Part shown: one piece after another, positions 26,383-35,570 of the stretch
Numbering within the stretch: the stretch's first letter is position 1
How the letters are laid out: every line of letters begins with the position of its first letter
Assembly (NCBI GenBank): GCA_028877275.1
Contig: JAPPFP010000026.1
Location: 124,001 to 188,000 of the forward strand
Direction of reading: 5' to 3'
Length of the DNA stretch: 64,000 nucleotides
Source: Acidobacteriota bacterium
GTDB taxonomy: Bacteria; Acidobacteriota; Thermoanaerobaculia; Multivoradales; Multivoraceae
Translations under genes and position numbers: made by a program
Notes under the pieces: generated by a model
Seen by the model: the letters and a program-made list of their open reading frames with translations, nothing else
The model's database searches: none
Told to the model about the DNA's origin: nothing

Positions 26383-28178
26383 CCGACCCGGCCGACTTCT
26401 CCCCTCGAAGTCAGAACCGTGCCGGTCAGCGGGTCGTGGACCGCGATCACCCAGGTGTGGTCGCGGCGCCGGAACACCAGGTCCGTCTCGTAGTAGAAGA
26501 CCTGGCCCGGACGCGGCTTAGCGGGGCCGGCGATCAGGATCCGCTCCCTCGACATCTCGGACCGGTTGCCGTCCAGGTCCATCGCCGTCACCCGGACCTC
26601 CAGCTCGTTCCGCCAGCCGCCGGCTACCGGGATGAGCTCCACGTGGTCGAGCGGAATGATCACCTCAACGGCCATCGACATCCTCCGGCGGCCGGCGCGA
26701 ACCGGATCGGAGAAGCGCACCTCGAGCGGCCGCGTGTCGGGGGGAATGCCGAACCGCATGGCGGCATCGACTGTCATCGACACCTCGCGGTCGCGGGACA
26801 TGTCCACATAGCCCTCGCGGGTGCGCACGCGGAGGTCCGGCCGGCCGGCCAGGCGCACCTCGATGTCGTGGAAGGCCTCGTCCTCGCGGCGCGTCGGCTC
26901 GAAGCCGATCCAGTAGTAGGAGCGGGTGTCCTCTACCGCGGCGGCGAGCGCCTGATCGCGGTCGGCGTTGATCATCGACACGCCGCCGGTCGAGTCGGCC
27001 AACAGGTCGAGGGTGCTGTGCAGCATGTCTTCGCGCTCCAGCGAACCGGGGCCGGCGTCGGGCTGGGCGCCGGGCCCGAAGCCCCGCGCCGCGTCGCCTG
27101 AGAAGGTCGCGCTCAGGCCTGGCAGGTCCACGGGATAGAGCGCGTAGCCGATCAGGTTCGCGGCTGACACCAGGGGTCCGTAGAGTTCGTCTTCGCTCAT
27201 CAGCGCACCGTCGGCCGAGGCCGCGAAGCTGCTCGTGTCCCCCTTGCCCGCCACGGTGAAGAGCGCCGCGGATCTCGGCCAGCCGCCCGCTAGCAGCAGC
27301 ATCACCTTGCGGCCGGGCTGGTTGGCCAGGCTGCGCATCGTTGCCATCGCCGCCAGCACGGAGAGCTCCAACTGGTCCTCCAGTCTCTGGGCGTACCGGA
27401 GTTCCTGAGAGGAGAGAGAGGTGCCCAACAGGTCCTTCAGCGCGGCCGCGTCCTCCTCGGCCAGGGTCTGCGCCCGCATGGCGACATCGCTACCGGTCTC
27501 GCCTTGCTGGGCCTCCGCCCCGATCTGCTCGAGTTCGGCGGCTTCCCTCAGGTCCGGGGCGAAGGCCTGATCGGCGACCGCCTCGAAGATCGCCTGGGTC
27601 TCCCGGTTCGCTTCGCTCATCCTCAGTTCGCTCAGCCGCTGCAGGCCGTAGGCGGTCCGCCGGCGCGCTCGATCGAGCGCCTGCTCCATCACGCTCGGGT
27701 CGTTCGTCCACGCGGTCAGCATCTCCAGGCTGTCGCCATCGAACGCGACGGCGGCGACGCGATCCACGGGACCGAGTTCCCGCAGGTCCTCTTCCAGGCT
27801 GTCGAGCACGCGGTTCCGGTCGCGTTCGATGGAGAAGAAGTCGTCGATGAAGATGAGGAAGTTCGTGCCGACCGGCGCATAGGGGGCCAGGTCGGGCACG
27901 CCGGCCACGGCGCCTGTCGCCGGCCCCTGCGCGAACCCCTCCGCGATCTCGGTGAAGTAGCTGATCGGCATTGGCTCGCCGTCGACCAGGAGCTCGAAGT
28001 CGGCGGCCGTCAGACCGTGGACCCGGTTCCCGTCCCGGTCGGTGACGACGACCTCGGCGTTCACGACCCGGACGTCGATCACCTCCGAGAAGACGACCGG
28101 CTCGTCCTGCTGCTGGGCCGTCGCCGCGGCCGGCAGAAGCAGGGTCCCCAGAAGGGCGGCGTGGCGCGCGAGGCGCAT
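26367..28178 (-). CDS. VWFA-related domain protein (Acidobacteria-type)
   Basis: VVFSEVIDVRVVNAEVVVTDRDGNRVHGLTAADFELLVDGEPMPISYF...TNFLIFIDDFFSIERDRNRVLDSL. Confidence 0.85.
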   Translation of the reverse strand: MRLARHAALLGTLLLPAAATAQQQDEPVVFSEVIDVRVVNAEVVVTDRDGNRVHGLTAADFELLVDGEPMPISYFTEIAEGFAQGPATGAVAGVPDLAPYAPVGTNFLIFIDDFFSIERDRNRVLDSLEEDLRELGPVDRVAAVAFDGDSLEMLTAWTNDPSVMEQALDRARRRTAYGLQRLSELRMSEANRETQAIFEAVADQAFAPDLREAAELEQIGAEAQQGETGSDVAMRAQTLAEEDAAALKDLLGTSLSSQELRYAQRLEDQLELSVLAAMATMRSLANQPGRKVMLLLAGGWPRSAALFTVAGKGDTSSFAASADGALMSEDELYGPLVSAANLIGYALYPVDLPGLSATFSGDAARGFGPGAQPDAGPGSLEREDMLHSTLDLLADSTGGVSMINADRDQALAAAVEDTRSYYWIGFEPTRREDEAFHDIEVRLAGRPDLRVRTREGYVDMSRDREVSMTVDAAMRFGIPPDTRPLEVRFSDPVRAGRRRMSMAVEVIIPLDHVELIPVAGGWRNELEVRVTAMDLDGNRSEMSRERILIAGPAKPRPGQVFYYETDLVFRRRDHTWVIAVHDPLTGTVLTSRGEVGRVGKELP

Positions 28179-29245
28179 CAGCCGGCCCCGACGCAGCCGG
28201 TCCACGTGAGCTGCGTCTTCATCCAGCCCGAGGTGTTGTGGAAGTCGGATACGGCGCTGCCGGGCGGGACCAGGGCGTCGCAGGCGGCGGCGATCTCGGG
28301 ATCTAGCGTCATCTCCTGGACTGCGACGAGCTCGTCGACGTGCTCGAACCGGCGCGGGCCGATCAGCGGCGCCGTGATGCCCGGCTGGTCCTTGCACCAG
28401 AGGATCGCAAGCTGGGCCGGCGTGATGCCGGCCTCGGCCGCGAGCTTGGCGAACTCGACGCCGACGCGGACCGCGCGTTCCGTGACCCGGCGCGCGTAGT
28501 ACTTGCCGAGCACATCGGCGCGCGAGCCTTCCGGGTAGCTCTGCGCATCGGAGTACCGGCCGGCAAGTACTCCCATTCCGAGCGGCGCCCAGGCCAGGAT
28601 GCCGAGGCCGTGCCTGCTGCAAAGCGGGATCAACTCGTTCTCGATCCGCCGGTCGAGCAGGTTGTAGGGGGCCTGCTCCGACGAGAAGCGGACGTAGCCC
28701 TTCAGCTCGCTCACCATGAGCGCCTCCATCACGCCCCAGGCGGGGTACGTCGAGCAGCCGATGTAACGCACCTTGCCGGCCCGGACCAGGTCGTCGAACG
28801 CGCGCAGCGTCTCGTCGATCGGGATGCCGAAGTCCGGGCGGTGGGTCTGGTAGAGGTCGATGTGGTCCGTCTGCAGCCGGCGTAGCGCCGCGTCGCAGGC
28901 GTTGAGAATGCCGGCCCGAGAGAGCCCCTGCTCGTTCGGGCTGCGGCCCGGCACGTGCTCCACGCGCGCCAGACCGGTCTGGTCGTCGAACTCGCCCGGG
29001 TAGATCTTCGTCGAGATCAGGACCTCGTGACGCCGGCCGGTCTCCTTGAGCACGCTACCGACGATCCGCTCGGCGAGACCGTCGCCGTAGATGTGCCCGA
29101 GGTCGATCAGGTTGACGCTGGCGTCGAGGGTCCGCTCGATGATTCGCCGCGCCTCGTCCTCCGGCGTCACGTCCCCGAAGTTGCTCGTGCCGAGGCCGAG
29201 CGGCGAGACCTTCAGGCCGGTGCGTCCGAGCGTGCGGTACTTCAT
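28178..29245 (-). CDS. Aldo/keto reductase
   Basis: MKYRTLGRTGLKVSPLGLGTSNFG...YGDGLAERIVG...DHIDLYQTHRPD; TGATG overlap with VWFA gene. Confidence 0.93.
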   Translation of the reverse strand: MKYRTLGRTGLKVSPLGLGTSNFGDVTPEDEARRIIERTLDASVNLIDLGHIYGDGLAERIVGSVLKETGRRHEVLISTKIYPGEFDDQTGLARVEHVPGRSPNEQGLSRAGILNACDAALRRLQTDHIDLYQTHRPDFGIPIDETLRAFDDLVRAGKVRYIGCSTYPAWGVMEALMVSELKGYVRFSSEQAPYNLLDRRIENELIPLCSRHGLGILAWAPLGMGVLAGRYSDAQSYPEGSRADVLGKYYARRVTERAVRVGVEFAKLAAEAGITPAQLAILWCKDQPGITAPLIGPRRFEHVDELVAVQEMTLDPEIAAACDALVPPGSAVSDFHNTSGWMKTQLTWTGCVGAG

Positions 29246-29261
29246 CGGGCGGGCAGCCTGG

Positions 29262-30956
29262 CTACATGCGTTCCGCGAGCTGTAGCGCCGGATCGAACAC
29301 GCGGTTCGGCACGTCGTCCTCGCCCAGAAGGAACCGGATCTCATCGTCGTAGCCGGTCATTTCCCAGCGGATCAGCGAGATCGGGATGATCCCGCCGGCG
29401 AGGAACTCGTCGATGAAGTCGCGGAGCACGAACTGGTCGCCCAGTTGCATCGCCCGTTCGCGGAAGAGCTTCATGAAGTGGGCCTTGCCGACGACGACGC
29501 CGGTGTGGAAGCCGGGGAAGCGGAGGTTGGACTCCATCTCGTACCAGACCATGCGCTCGTCCTCCTGGGACCAGCCCTTGGACATCAGCGCGGCGCAGAG
29601 CGCGCGCGACTCGTCGAAGGTGATCAGGTTCGCGTGCATCGCGAGGTCGGGGAGCGCCAGGCTCATGTGGGAGATGTTCATCAGGTACTCGACCTCGCGG
29701 CCGCGGCGGGGCCGTTCGTCGAGGACGCCGGCCTGCATCGTGAGTTCCTCGAGGGCGACCGCCCAGCCCTCCATTCGCATCCACTCCATGTTGAAGCGGC
29801 GGTCGGCGCCGCGGATCGGCCGGTCGTCGCGCTGGCGCCGCTGGTCGTCGAGCATGTGGCCAACGTACTCGTGGGTCTCGCCGGGCAGGATCTCGCGCTC
29901 GCGCGCCTTGTGGTCGATGCTCGTGTCGGACGGCAACGACTCCGGCGGCTCGTCGGGGTCGCTGTAGTCGGTCGGGTCGACCCAGTCCGGTACGGTCATG
30001 ACCTCGCCGTCGCGGAGGAAGTCGACGACGTAGCGGAGCGCCTCGTGCAGCTTGTCGGCGTACTTCTCCGGCGTGTCGGCGATCTCGAACGGCGGCAGGT
30101 CGCGGTTCCGATGTTCTTCGAGCGCCAGGAACGTGACGAGCCGGTTGTACTCCTGCTCGACGATCATCCGGCTCTCCTCCCAGCCGTAGGGGGAGAGGTG
30201 GACGTTGCGGAGCCACCAGTCGTAGTTCTCCTTGCCGATGCCGGCGGCGCCACTCCAGGACGGCTTGTTCTCCTCGACCCAGCCGCCGAAGGCAAGCACC
30301 GCTTCGCGCGCCGCTTCCGCGTCGGGGACGAGTTCCGGGTGGTGTTCGGCGAGCTGCTCCGCGATCTCGTCGTAGATGCGCGCCTCCCGCGGAGCGGCCC
30401 AGATCGCGATCCCGCCGAGATCGGGCACCGCCTCGGTCAGGTTGGACTTCGCCTGCTCGTAGAGCTTCGGCACCGCCTGCAGGGTCGCCCTGTACTCGGC
30501 AAGCTCCGCCTCGTCGAACGGCGGTTCAAACCGGAACAGCGATCGGAAGCCCGACATCGCCGGGCCGGCGCCGCCCTGGGACATCAGGTAGAACGCGGGG
30601 TCGCGCGACCAGGGCCGGGTCACCCGATGGTGGAAGTCGAGCCCGTTCATCTCGGCGCGGACCAGGTGGTGGTCGATCTGCTCGGACACGGTCCAGTCGG
30701 AGATGTCGATCGCGTGGAGCCGGCCCTTGTAGTCCTCGAGGCCGTCACGCTGGCGAGCCATCGCCTCCGCCGTGTAGTCCGGCACCCCGTCGACGATCTC
30801 CGGCTCCTGGAAGACGCGGAAGTCCTCGAAGAGCTGGAGCAGGTCGTCGTGGGTGCCGGGCGCGGCCTCTTGCCCGGTGGGCGGCGCCGGGGCGCAGGCG
30901 ATCGCCAGCGCGAGCAGAAGGGTCAACGGAGCGAGGCGGAACGTGTTCTGTCGCAT
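29262..30956 (-). CDS. DUF885 family lipoprotein
   Basis: Lipobox LAIACAP; overall pattern ...ILPGETHEYVGHMLDDQRRQ...EGWAVALEELTMQAG... Confidence 0.75.
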   Translation of the reverse strand: MRQNTFRLAPLTLLLALAIACAPAPPTGQEAAPGTHDDLLQLFEDFRVFQEPEIVDGVPDYTAEAMARQRDGLEDYKGRLHAIDISDWTVSEQIDHHLVRAEMNGLDFHHRVTRPWSRDPAFYLMSQGGAGPAMSGFRSLFRFEPPFDEAELAEYRATLQAVPKLYEQAKSNLTEAVPDLGGIAIWAAPREARIYDEIAEQLAEHHPELVPDAEAAREAVLAFGGWVEENKPSWSGAAGIGKENYDWWLRNVHLSPYGWEESRMIVEQEYNRLVTFLALEEHRNRDLPPFEIADTPEKYADKLHEALRYVVDFLRDGEVMTVPDWVDPTDYSDPDEPPESLPSDTSIDHKAREREILPGETHEYVGHMLDDQRRQRDDRPIRGADRRFNMEWMRMEGWAVALEELTMQAGVLDERPRRGREVEYLMNISHMSLALPDLAMHANLITFDESRALCAALMSKGWSQEDERMVWYEMESNLRFPGFHTGVVVGKAHFMKLFRERAMQLGDQFVLRDFIDEFLAGGIIPISLIRWEMTGYDDEIRFLLGEDDVPNRVFDPALQLAERM

Positions 30957-30968
30957 GATGGTGCTCCT

Positions 30969-32546
30969 CTAATCGGGAACGTTGACGAGCGTGTAGTAGG
31001 CCTCCGGGTGAAGCAGCGGCTCGCCGTCGCCGCTGCGGACGCCGTCGAGATGCAGTTCGTGGACGTAGCCGGCGCGCAGCGGCTCGACCGTCAGCCCGAC
31101 GCTCATGCCGTCTTCGGCCACTTCGGCTGAACGAACGACGGCCTCCACCTTGTCCTCCTCGGGACCGCCGTAGTTCTCGCTGAGCCGATACGTGTAGCTC
31201 TCCATCCGGTAGGACGCGGGATCGCCGGCGGTTTCCGCGTCGACGGCCCGGGTGAACGCGAGTTCGAAGCCGTTCGGCCGCGCCCGCATTTCGTGGACCT
31301 CGAACGGCACGACGCCGGTCCAGACGATCCGCTGGAGACCGTGCGACTTCGGACCGATGCTGCCCCAGCCCCGCTCGGACAGGCCGGCGAAGAGCGAGCC
31401 GTCGTGAGCGAACGCCAGACGGATCACGCCGCTGTCGAGGCCGCGGCGGAAGTTGAACGCGGCGCCCTGCCAGTGGCCGCCGACCTTCTCCAGGAAGACC
31501 CGCATGACCATCGCGTGGTGCTGGTCGCCGACGAAGACCTGGCCGGCGAAGGGTCCGAAACGCCCGCCGGTCGTATCCCACTTGAGGCCGGAGGGCGACT
31601 GGCCCATCTTCACGTAGGGGAACCAGACCGAAGGCATGCGGAAGTTGGGGATCAGCTCGGGGAGGTCCTTCATGAAGGTCCCGCCTTCGGGCTGCCCGTC
31701 GGGTGGCGGCTCGACCATCGACTCGGGCAGCAGGGTCGAAGCCATGCCGTGCGGATGGCCGTGGAAGTCGCCGACCTCGATCAGCGACAGCTTCGAGGCG
31801 TTGTTCCACTCGCCCTGGTTGTCGGTGTAGAAGACCTCGCCCCAGGGGCTGACCTCGACCCCGGCAGGCGAGCGGAGCCCCGCGGCCACGAACTCGGTAG
31901 CGCCGGTAGCGGGATCGACCCGCACCGCCCAGCCGCGCCAGTCGACCGGACCGTACGGCTCGGCGCCGAAGGGGATGTTCAGGGTCATCCAGAGCCTGCC
32001 GTCCGGCGTCAGCCGGGGTCCGAAGACGTACTCGTGGTAGTCGCCGCTGGTCTCCCAGGCGTCCGACACGGTCTCGAACACGTCGGCGCGGTCGTCTCCG
32101 TCCGTGTCCCTGATCCGGGTCAGTTCGCCGCGCTGGGAGGTGTAGATCCAGCCGTCGAGCTCGAACAGGCCGAGCGGTTGCCCGAGCCCGAACGCGTACT
32201 GCCTGAAGACGGGCGCGGGGGGGTCGCTGAACGCGTTCTCGACGATGAAGATCTCGCCCCGCCGGGTCGCCGCCATGATCCGGCCGTCGGAGAGCTGCAG
32301 CAGGCCGCCGACCTCCATCGACATGTCTTCGGGAAGCGGCATGGTGAGCACGCGGTAGTGGCGTTCTTCGGCGGCGGTCTGCGAAGCGAGCGCTTCCCGC
32401 TGACTGGCAAGCAGCGCCTTCTCCAGGTCTCGCCGGTCTTCCTCGTCGGGCGCTTCCTGGGCGAGTGCCGGCAACGGGAGCAGCACCGCGAGCAGCGCGG
32501 CCACGGCGGCTTGCCCGACCTTCGTTTGTTGGCAACGAGGGAACAT
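30969..32546 (-). CDS. Secreted beta-propeller dehydrogenase-like protein (glucose/sorbosone dehydrogenase type)
   Basis: LTMPLPEDMSMEVGGLLQLSDGRIMAATRRGEIFIVEN...GEVFYTDNQGEWNNASKLSLIEVGDFHGHPHG. Confidence 0.75.
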   Translation of the reverse strand: MFPRCQQTKVGQAAVAALLAVLLPLPALAQEAPDEEDRRDLEKALLASQREALASQTAAEERHYRVLTMPLPEDMSMEVGGLLQLSDGRIMAATRRGEIFIVENAFSDPPAPVFRQYAFGLGQPLGLFELDGWIYTSQRGELTRIRDTDGDDRADVFETVSDAWETSGDYHEYVFGPRLTPDGRLWMTLNIPFGAEPYGPVDWRGWAVRVDPATGATEFVAAGLRSPAGVEVSPWGEVFYTDNQGEWNNASKLSLIEVGDFHGHPHGMASTLLPESMVEPPPDGQPEGGTFMKDLPELIPNFRMPSVWFPYVKMGQSPSGLKWDTTGGRFGPFAGQVFVGDQHHAMVMRVFLEKVGGHWQGAAFNFRRGLDSGVIRLAFAHDGSLFAGLSERGWGSIGPKSHGLQRIVWTGVVPFEVHEMRARPNGFELAFTRAVDAETAGDPASYRMESYTYRLSENYGGPEEDKVEAVVRSAEVAEDGMSVGLTVEPLRAGYVHELHLDGVRSGDGEPLLHPEAYYTLVNVPD

Positions 32547-35503
32547 CACCAGGACAGGGTTACATCTAGGTCGAGGGTGCGGTGCGGCTCGAGCTCGATC
32601 CGTTGCAGGAGTTGCCGGACCCCCTGCGAGTCGCGGACGATCGGTGCAAGCTCTTCTTCGGAGGCCAGCGAGACGTCGAGGGTGTCGTCCACCGACCAGG
32701 TGCGTTCGGGGCCGGGCACGATCTCCTCGCCCTCGGCCAGCAGCAGGAAGAGCGCTCGGGGAGCTGCGCCGGCGGCGAGCCGGAAGCGACGGACCAGGTT
32801 CGCGCCGCCTGCGCCCGGCAGCGGGACTGGCGCTTCCTCGATGACGACGTCTCCGAGGCGATAGCGAATGGACGGACGCCCCAGATCGTCCAGACGGTAG
32901 CCGAGGAAACGGCCGCCGACGTTCCGGTCGTACCGACCCGTTGCCGGCCACGGGCTGTCGACGTCGTCCAGATCTGCGAAAGCCGGACCCGCCGGCAGGT
33001 TGAGAACGTCCGTGCCGTAGGGACCGAAGAACTGGCCGGCCCGTCCCTGCCAGGTGCCCTTCGCGTCGAAGAAGGCGCCGCGCCAGACCTTCGCCAGGCG
33101 GACGGTGTTCGCGTCGAAGGCGGCGTGGACGTTCTCCGGGTAGCCGATCACGATCGCTCTGGGGCCGACGTCGATCATGTGCGTGCGGAAGACGAGCGGG
33201 CGCTGGTCCGGTACCAGCACCAACCCGGAACCGATGTCCATGCCTTCCGGCGTCGGCATCGAGGCGCCGAGCGAGAGGAAGCCCCAGATCGCCGCGATCT
33301 GGCCTTCGGTCGTGCCGCCGCCGAGCCGGGGGAAGTTCGCCTCACCCTCGGGCCAGTAGGCGGGCATCCTCGTTCCCGGCCGGATGGCCGCCGGGTCCCG
33401 CAGGAAGCGCTCAACCCACGCGGGGCGCAGCCGGTCGTAGGTGGTCGCGAGGTCGATCGTGGAGATTCCGGGCGCCGGATGCACGTGGATGTCGTGGCAG
33501 GTGACGCAGCCCATGCCAGCCGTGCCGATCAGTTCGAGGCCGTCGTCCGTGGCGGCGGCGGAGAGAGCCGGCTCGTCCAGATCGCCGGGCAAGGCGTCGA
33601 CCGCTTCCAGCGCGTCGGCGAGGCGCTCGGCCACGCCGGTCGGGAAGCCCGGCATCCTGACCTCCATGAAGTCGCGCCGGACGTGCAGGCGGTCCCCCGT
33701 GAGGATGGAGCGCAGCGCTCCTGGCCTGAGCTTGCCGCCGACGCCGTGGAGAGGAGGGGGCAGCCGTCCCTCGTCTCCCAGGTCCTGGTTGTCGACGACC
33801 CGGAAGTGCCTGGCCCGGATCGGGTCGGGGCCGCCGACCTCCGCCTCGCCGATCCGGCGCTGGTGGCACGCGAAGCAGTTGAAGCTCGCCATCGTGAGGG
33901 TGATCTCGTCTTCGGGCCGGCGTTCGGGGGGCGGGTCCGCAAGCGTGGCGAGCACGGTCCGGATGGCCTGTTTCTGGTGGCTGGTCAACCGGTACCGCGG
34001 CGACGTTTCGCCGCTGTGCATCGCGGGTTCGGCGAGCACCTGCTCCGGATCGAGGGCGTCGAGGTCCGGAGCCCTGGCTCGGGACACGGCGTACGAACGG
34101 CCCCGCTCGGGATCGACGCCGGCCGAAGCGTGACAGGAAGAGCAGCCGTAGCGCGCGAAGAGAATGCTGCCGTCCTCTTCGTACCGCCGGCCGGGCGCGG
34201 CCGGGCCGTCCGCCGGTCGCAGACGGACGCTCTCGTGGCTGGCCAGTTCCTGGAGCGGCGTCGGCTCCGGCAGCGCCGTCCCGCCAAGCCGAACGTCGAC
34301 GAACGGTCGGCCCGTGCTTCCGCGAATGAAGTACGTCACCTCCACGGGATGGTCGCCCGCCTCCAGCTCGGCTGCGACCTCCGCTTCGCGGCGGCTGAAG
34401 GGGGGCTTGGTGGCGATGACCTCGCCTCCGACCCGGAGCGAAGAACCCGATCGCCGGTCCGACGCCAGGGTGAAGGTGTACTCCGCGGCGGCGGGCAGTC
34501 GCAGCAGACCGCTAAAGCGGATCGCATGGTTGCCGCTGTTCATCGGGATCGGCAGATCCAGCGAAAGGGTGGCGACGCGGCCTGCGCCGGTCGCGCGCAG
34601 CGCGTCGAGGTCCGGTGCCGGGCGGAGGAAGAAGCCCGGTACGTCTTCGTCCTGTTCCGGATCCAGGTAGTACTCGAACTCGAAACCACGCCGGCGTTCG
34701 GTAACCAGGGGTGTCTGACCGCGCAGCAGGTAGATCGCGATGGCCTCCGCCTCCTTCCGCTCCAGGTGGAGCGGCGGCATGCGTCCGCCCGGCCGCGCGG
34801 CGCGCGGATCGAGCAGGAACTCGGCCAGCGCCGCGACGGACGTCTTCGCGTTCAGGTCGGGAAGCGGCACGGACGGGATCGCGGGTTCGCCCTCCGCGCC
34901 ATCGGGCGCGTGGCACGCGACGCAACCGACGGAATGAAAGAGCCTCCGTCCCCGCTCGACAGTGGCCCGGAAACGGTGGACGTGGAACTCTCCCAGGGCT
35001 TCCGCGGCGACCGGCATGTCGGGCGTTCCGCCGCGCGGCTCGGGATTGTCGGGGTTCGCCGACCCCGACCCGCGGTGAGCGAGGTAGCCGACGAGGGTGC
35101 TGGCGACGTCTTTCCGGTCGTCCGGCTCCAGCGAGTGGAGCACGTCCGGCATCGCCGAGCCCGGTTTCTTCGCGTGGGGAGCCACCAGGTAGTCCGTGAG
35201 CCATCTGCCGGTGGCTCGCTCGGCAATGCGGTCGAGGTCAGGCGCCGCTCTGGTCGGGATGCGCTCGGCCACGGCGTCGGTCGGTGCATGGCACGAGAGG
35301 CAGTTCAGTTCGGCGAGCAGAAGCTCGCCCAGGGCGGCGTCGTCGGCGGCGCCGGCCAGGCGGAGGTGCTCGTAGCCGGGGACGACGGGTGCTGGCGGCT
35401 CTGCGGAGCCGGTCTGCGCCTGCAGCGGCCCGGACGCCGTCGTCGCAATCACGATGAGGAGCGGCGCGGTCCGGAACATCGCGCTAGAGCCGCAGTACTG
35501 CAT
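32546..35503 (-). CDS. Secreted multiheme c-type cytochrome with PA14-like domain (5 CXXCH); start 35503 or 35479
   Basis: CLSCH, CVACH, CSSCH, CFACH, CVTCH; PA14-like SGLLRLPAAAEYTFTLASDRRSGSSLRVGG; TGATG overlap with downstream gene. Confidence 0.85.
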   Translation of the reverse strand: MQYCGSSAMFRTAPLLIVIATTASGPLQAQTGSAEPPAPVVPGYEHLRLAGAADDAALGELLLAELNCLSCHAPTDAVAERIPTRAAPDLDRIAERATGRWLTDYLVAPHAKKPGSAMPDVLHSLEPDDRKDVASTLVGYLAHRGSGSANPDNPEPRGGTPDMPVAAEALGEFHVHRFRATVERGRRLFHSVGCVACHAPDGAEGEPAIPSVPLPDLNAKTSVAALAEFLLDPRAARPGGRMPPLHLERKEAEAIAIYLLRGQTPLVTERRRGFEFEYYLDPEQDEDVPGFFLRPAPDLDALRATGAGRVATLSLDLPIPMNSGNHAIRFSGLLRLPAAAEYTFTLASDRRSGSSLRVGGEVIATKPPFSRREAEVAAELEAGDHPVEVTYFIRGSTGRPFVDVRLGGTALPEPTPLQELASHESVRLRPADGPAAPGRRYEEDGSILFARYGCSSCHASAGVDPERGRSYAVSRARAPDLDALDPEQVLAEPAMHSGETSPRYRLTSHQKQAIRTVLATLADPPPERRPEDEITLTMASFNCFACHQRRIGEAEVGGPDPIRARHFRVVDNQDLGDEGRLPPPLHGVGGKLRPGALRSILTGDRLHVRRDFMEVRMPGFPTGVAERLADALEAVDALPGDLDEPALSAAATDDGLELIGTAGMGCVTCHDIHVHPAPGISTIDLATTYDRLRPAWVERFLRDPAAIRPGTRMPAYWPEGEANFPRLGGGTTEGQIAAIWGFLSLGASMPTPEGMDIGSGLVLVPDQRPLVFRTHMIDVGPRAIVIGYPENVHAAFDANTVRLAKVWRGAFFDAKGTWQGRAGQFFGPYGTDVLNLPAGPAFADLDDVDSPWPATGRYDRNVGGRFLGYRLDDLGRPSIRYRLGDVVIEEAPVPLPGAGGANLVRRFRLAAGAAPRALFLLLAEGEEIVPGPERTWSVDDTLDVSLASEEELAPIVRDSQGVRQLLQRIELEPHRTLDLDVTLSW

Positions 35504-35570
35504 TCAGTCGGTGCGAATCACCCTACACGCTGGCCGTCGACAGCGCACACTGCGGCGCTAGGATCGATCA

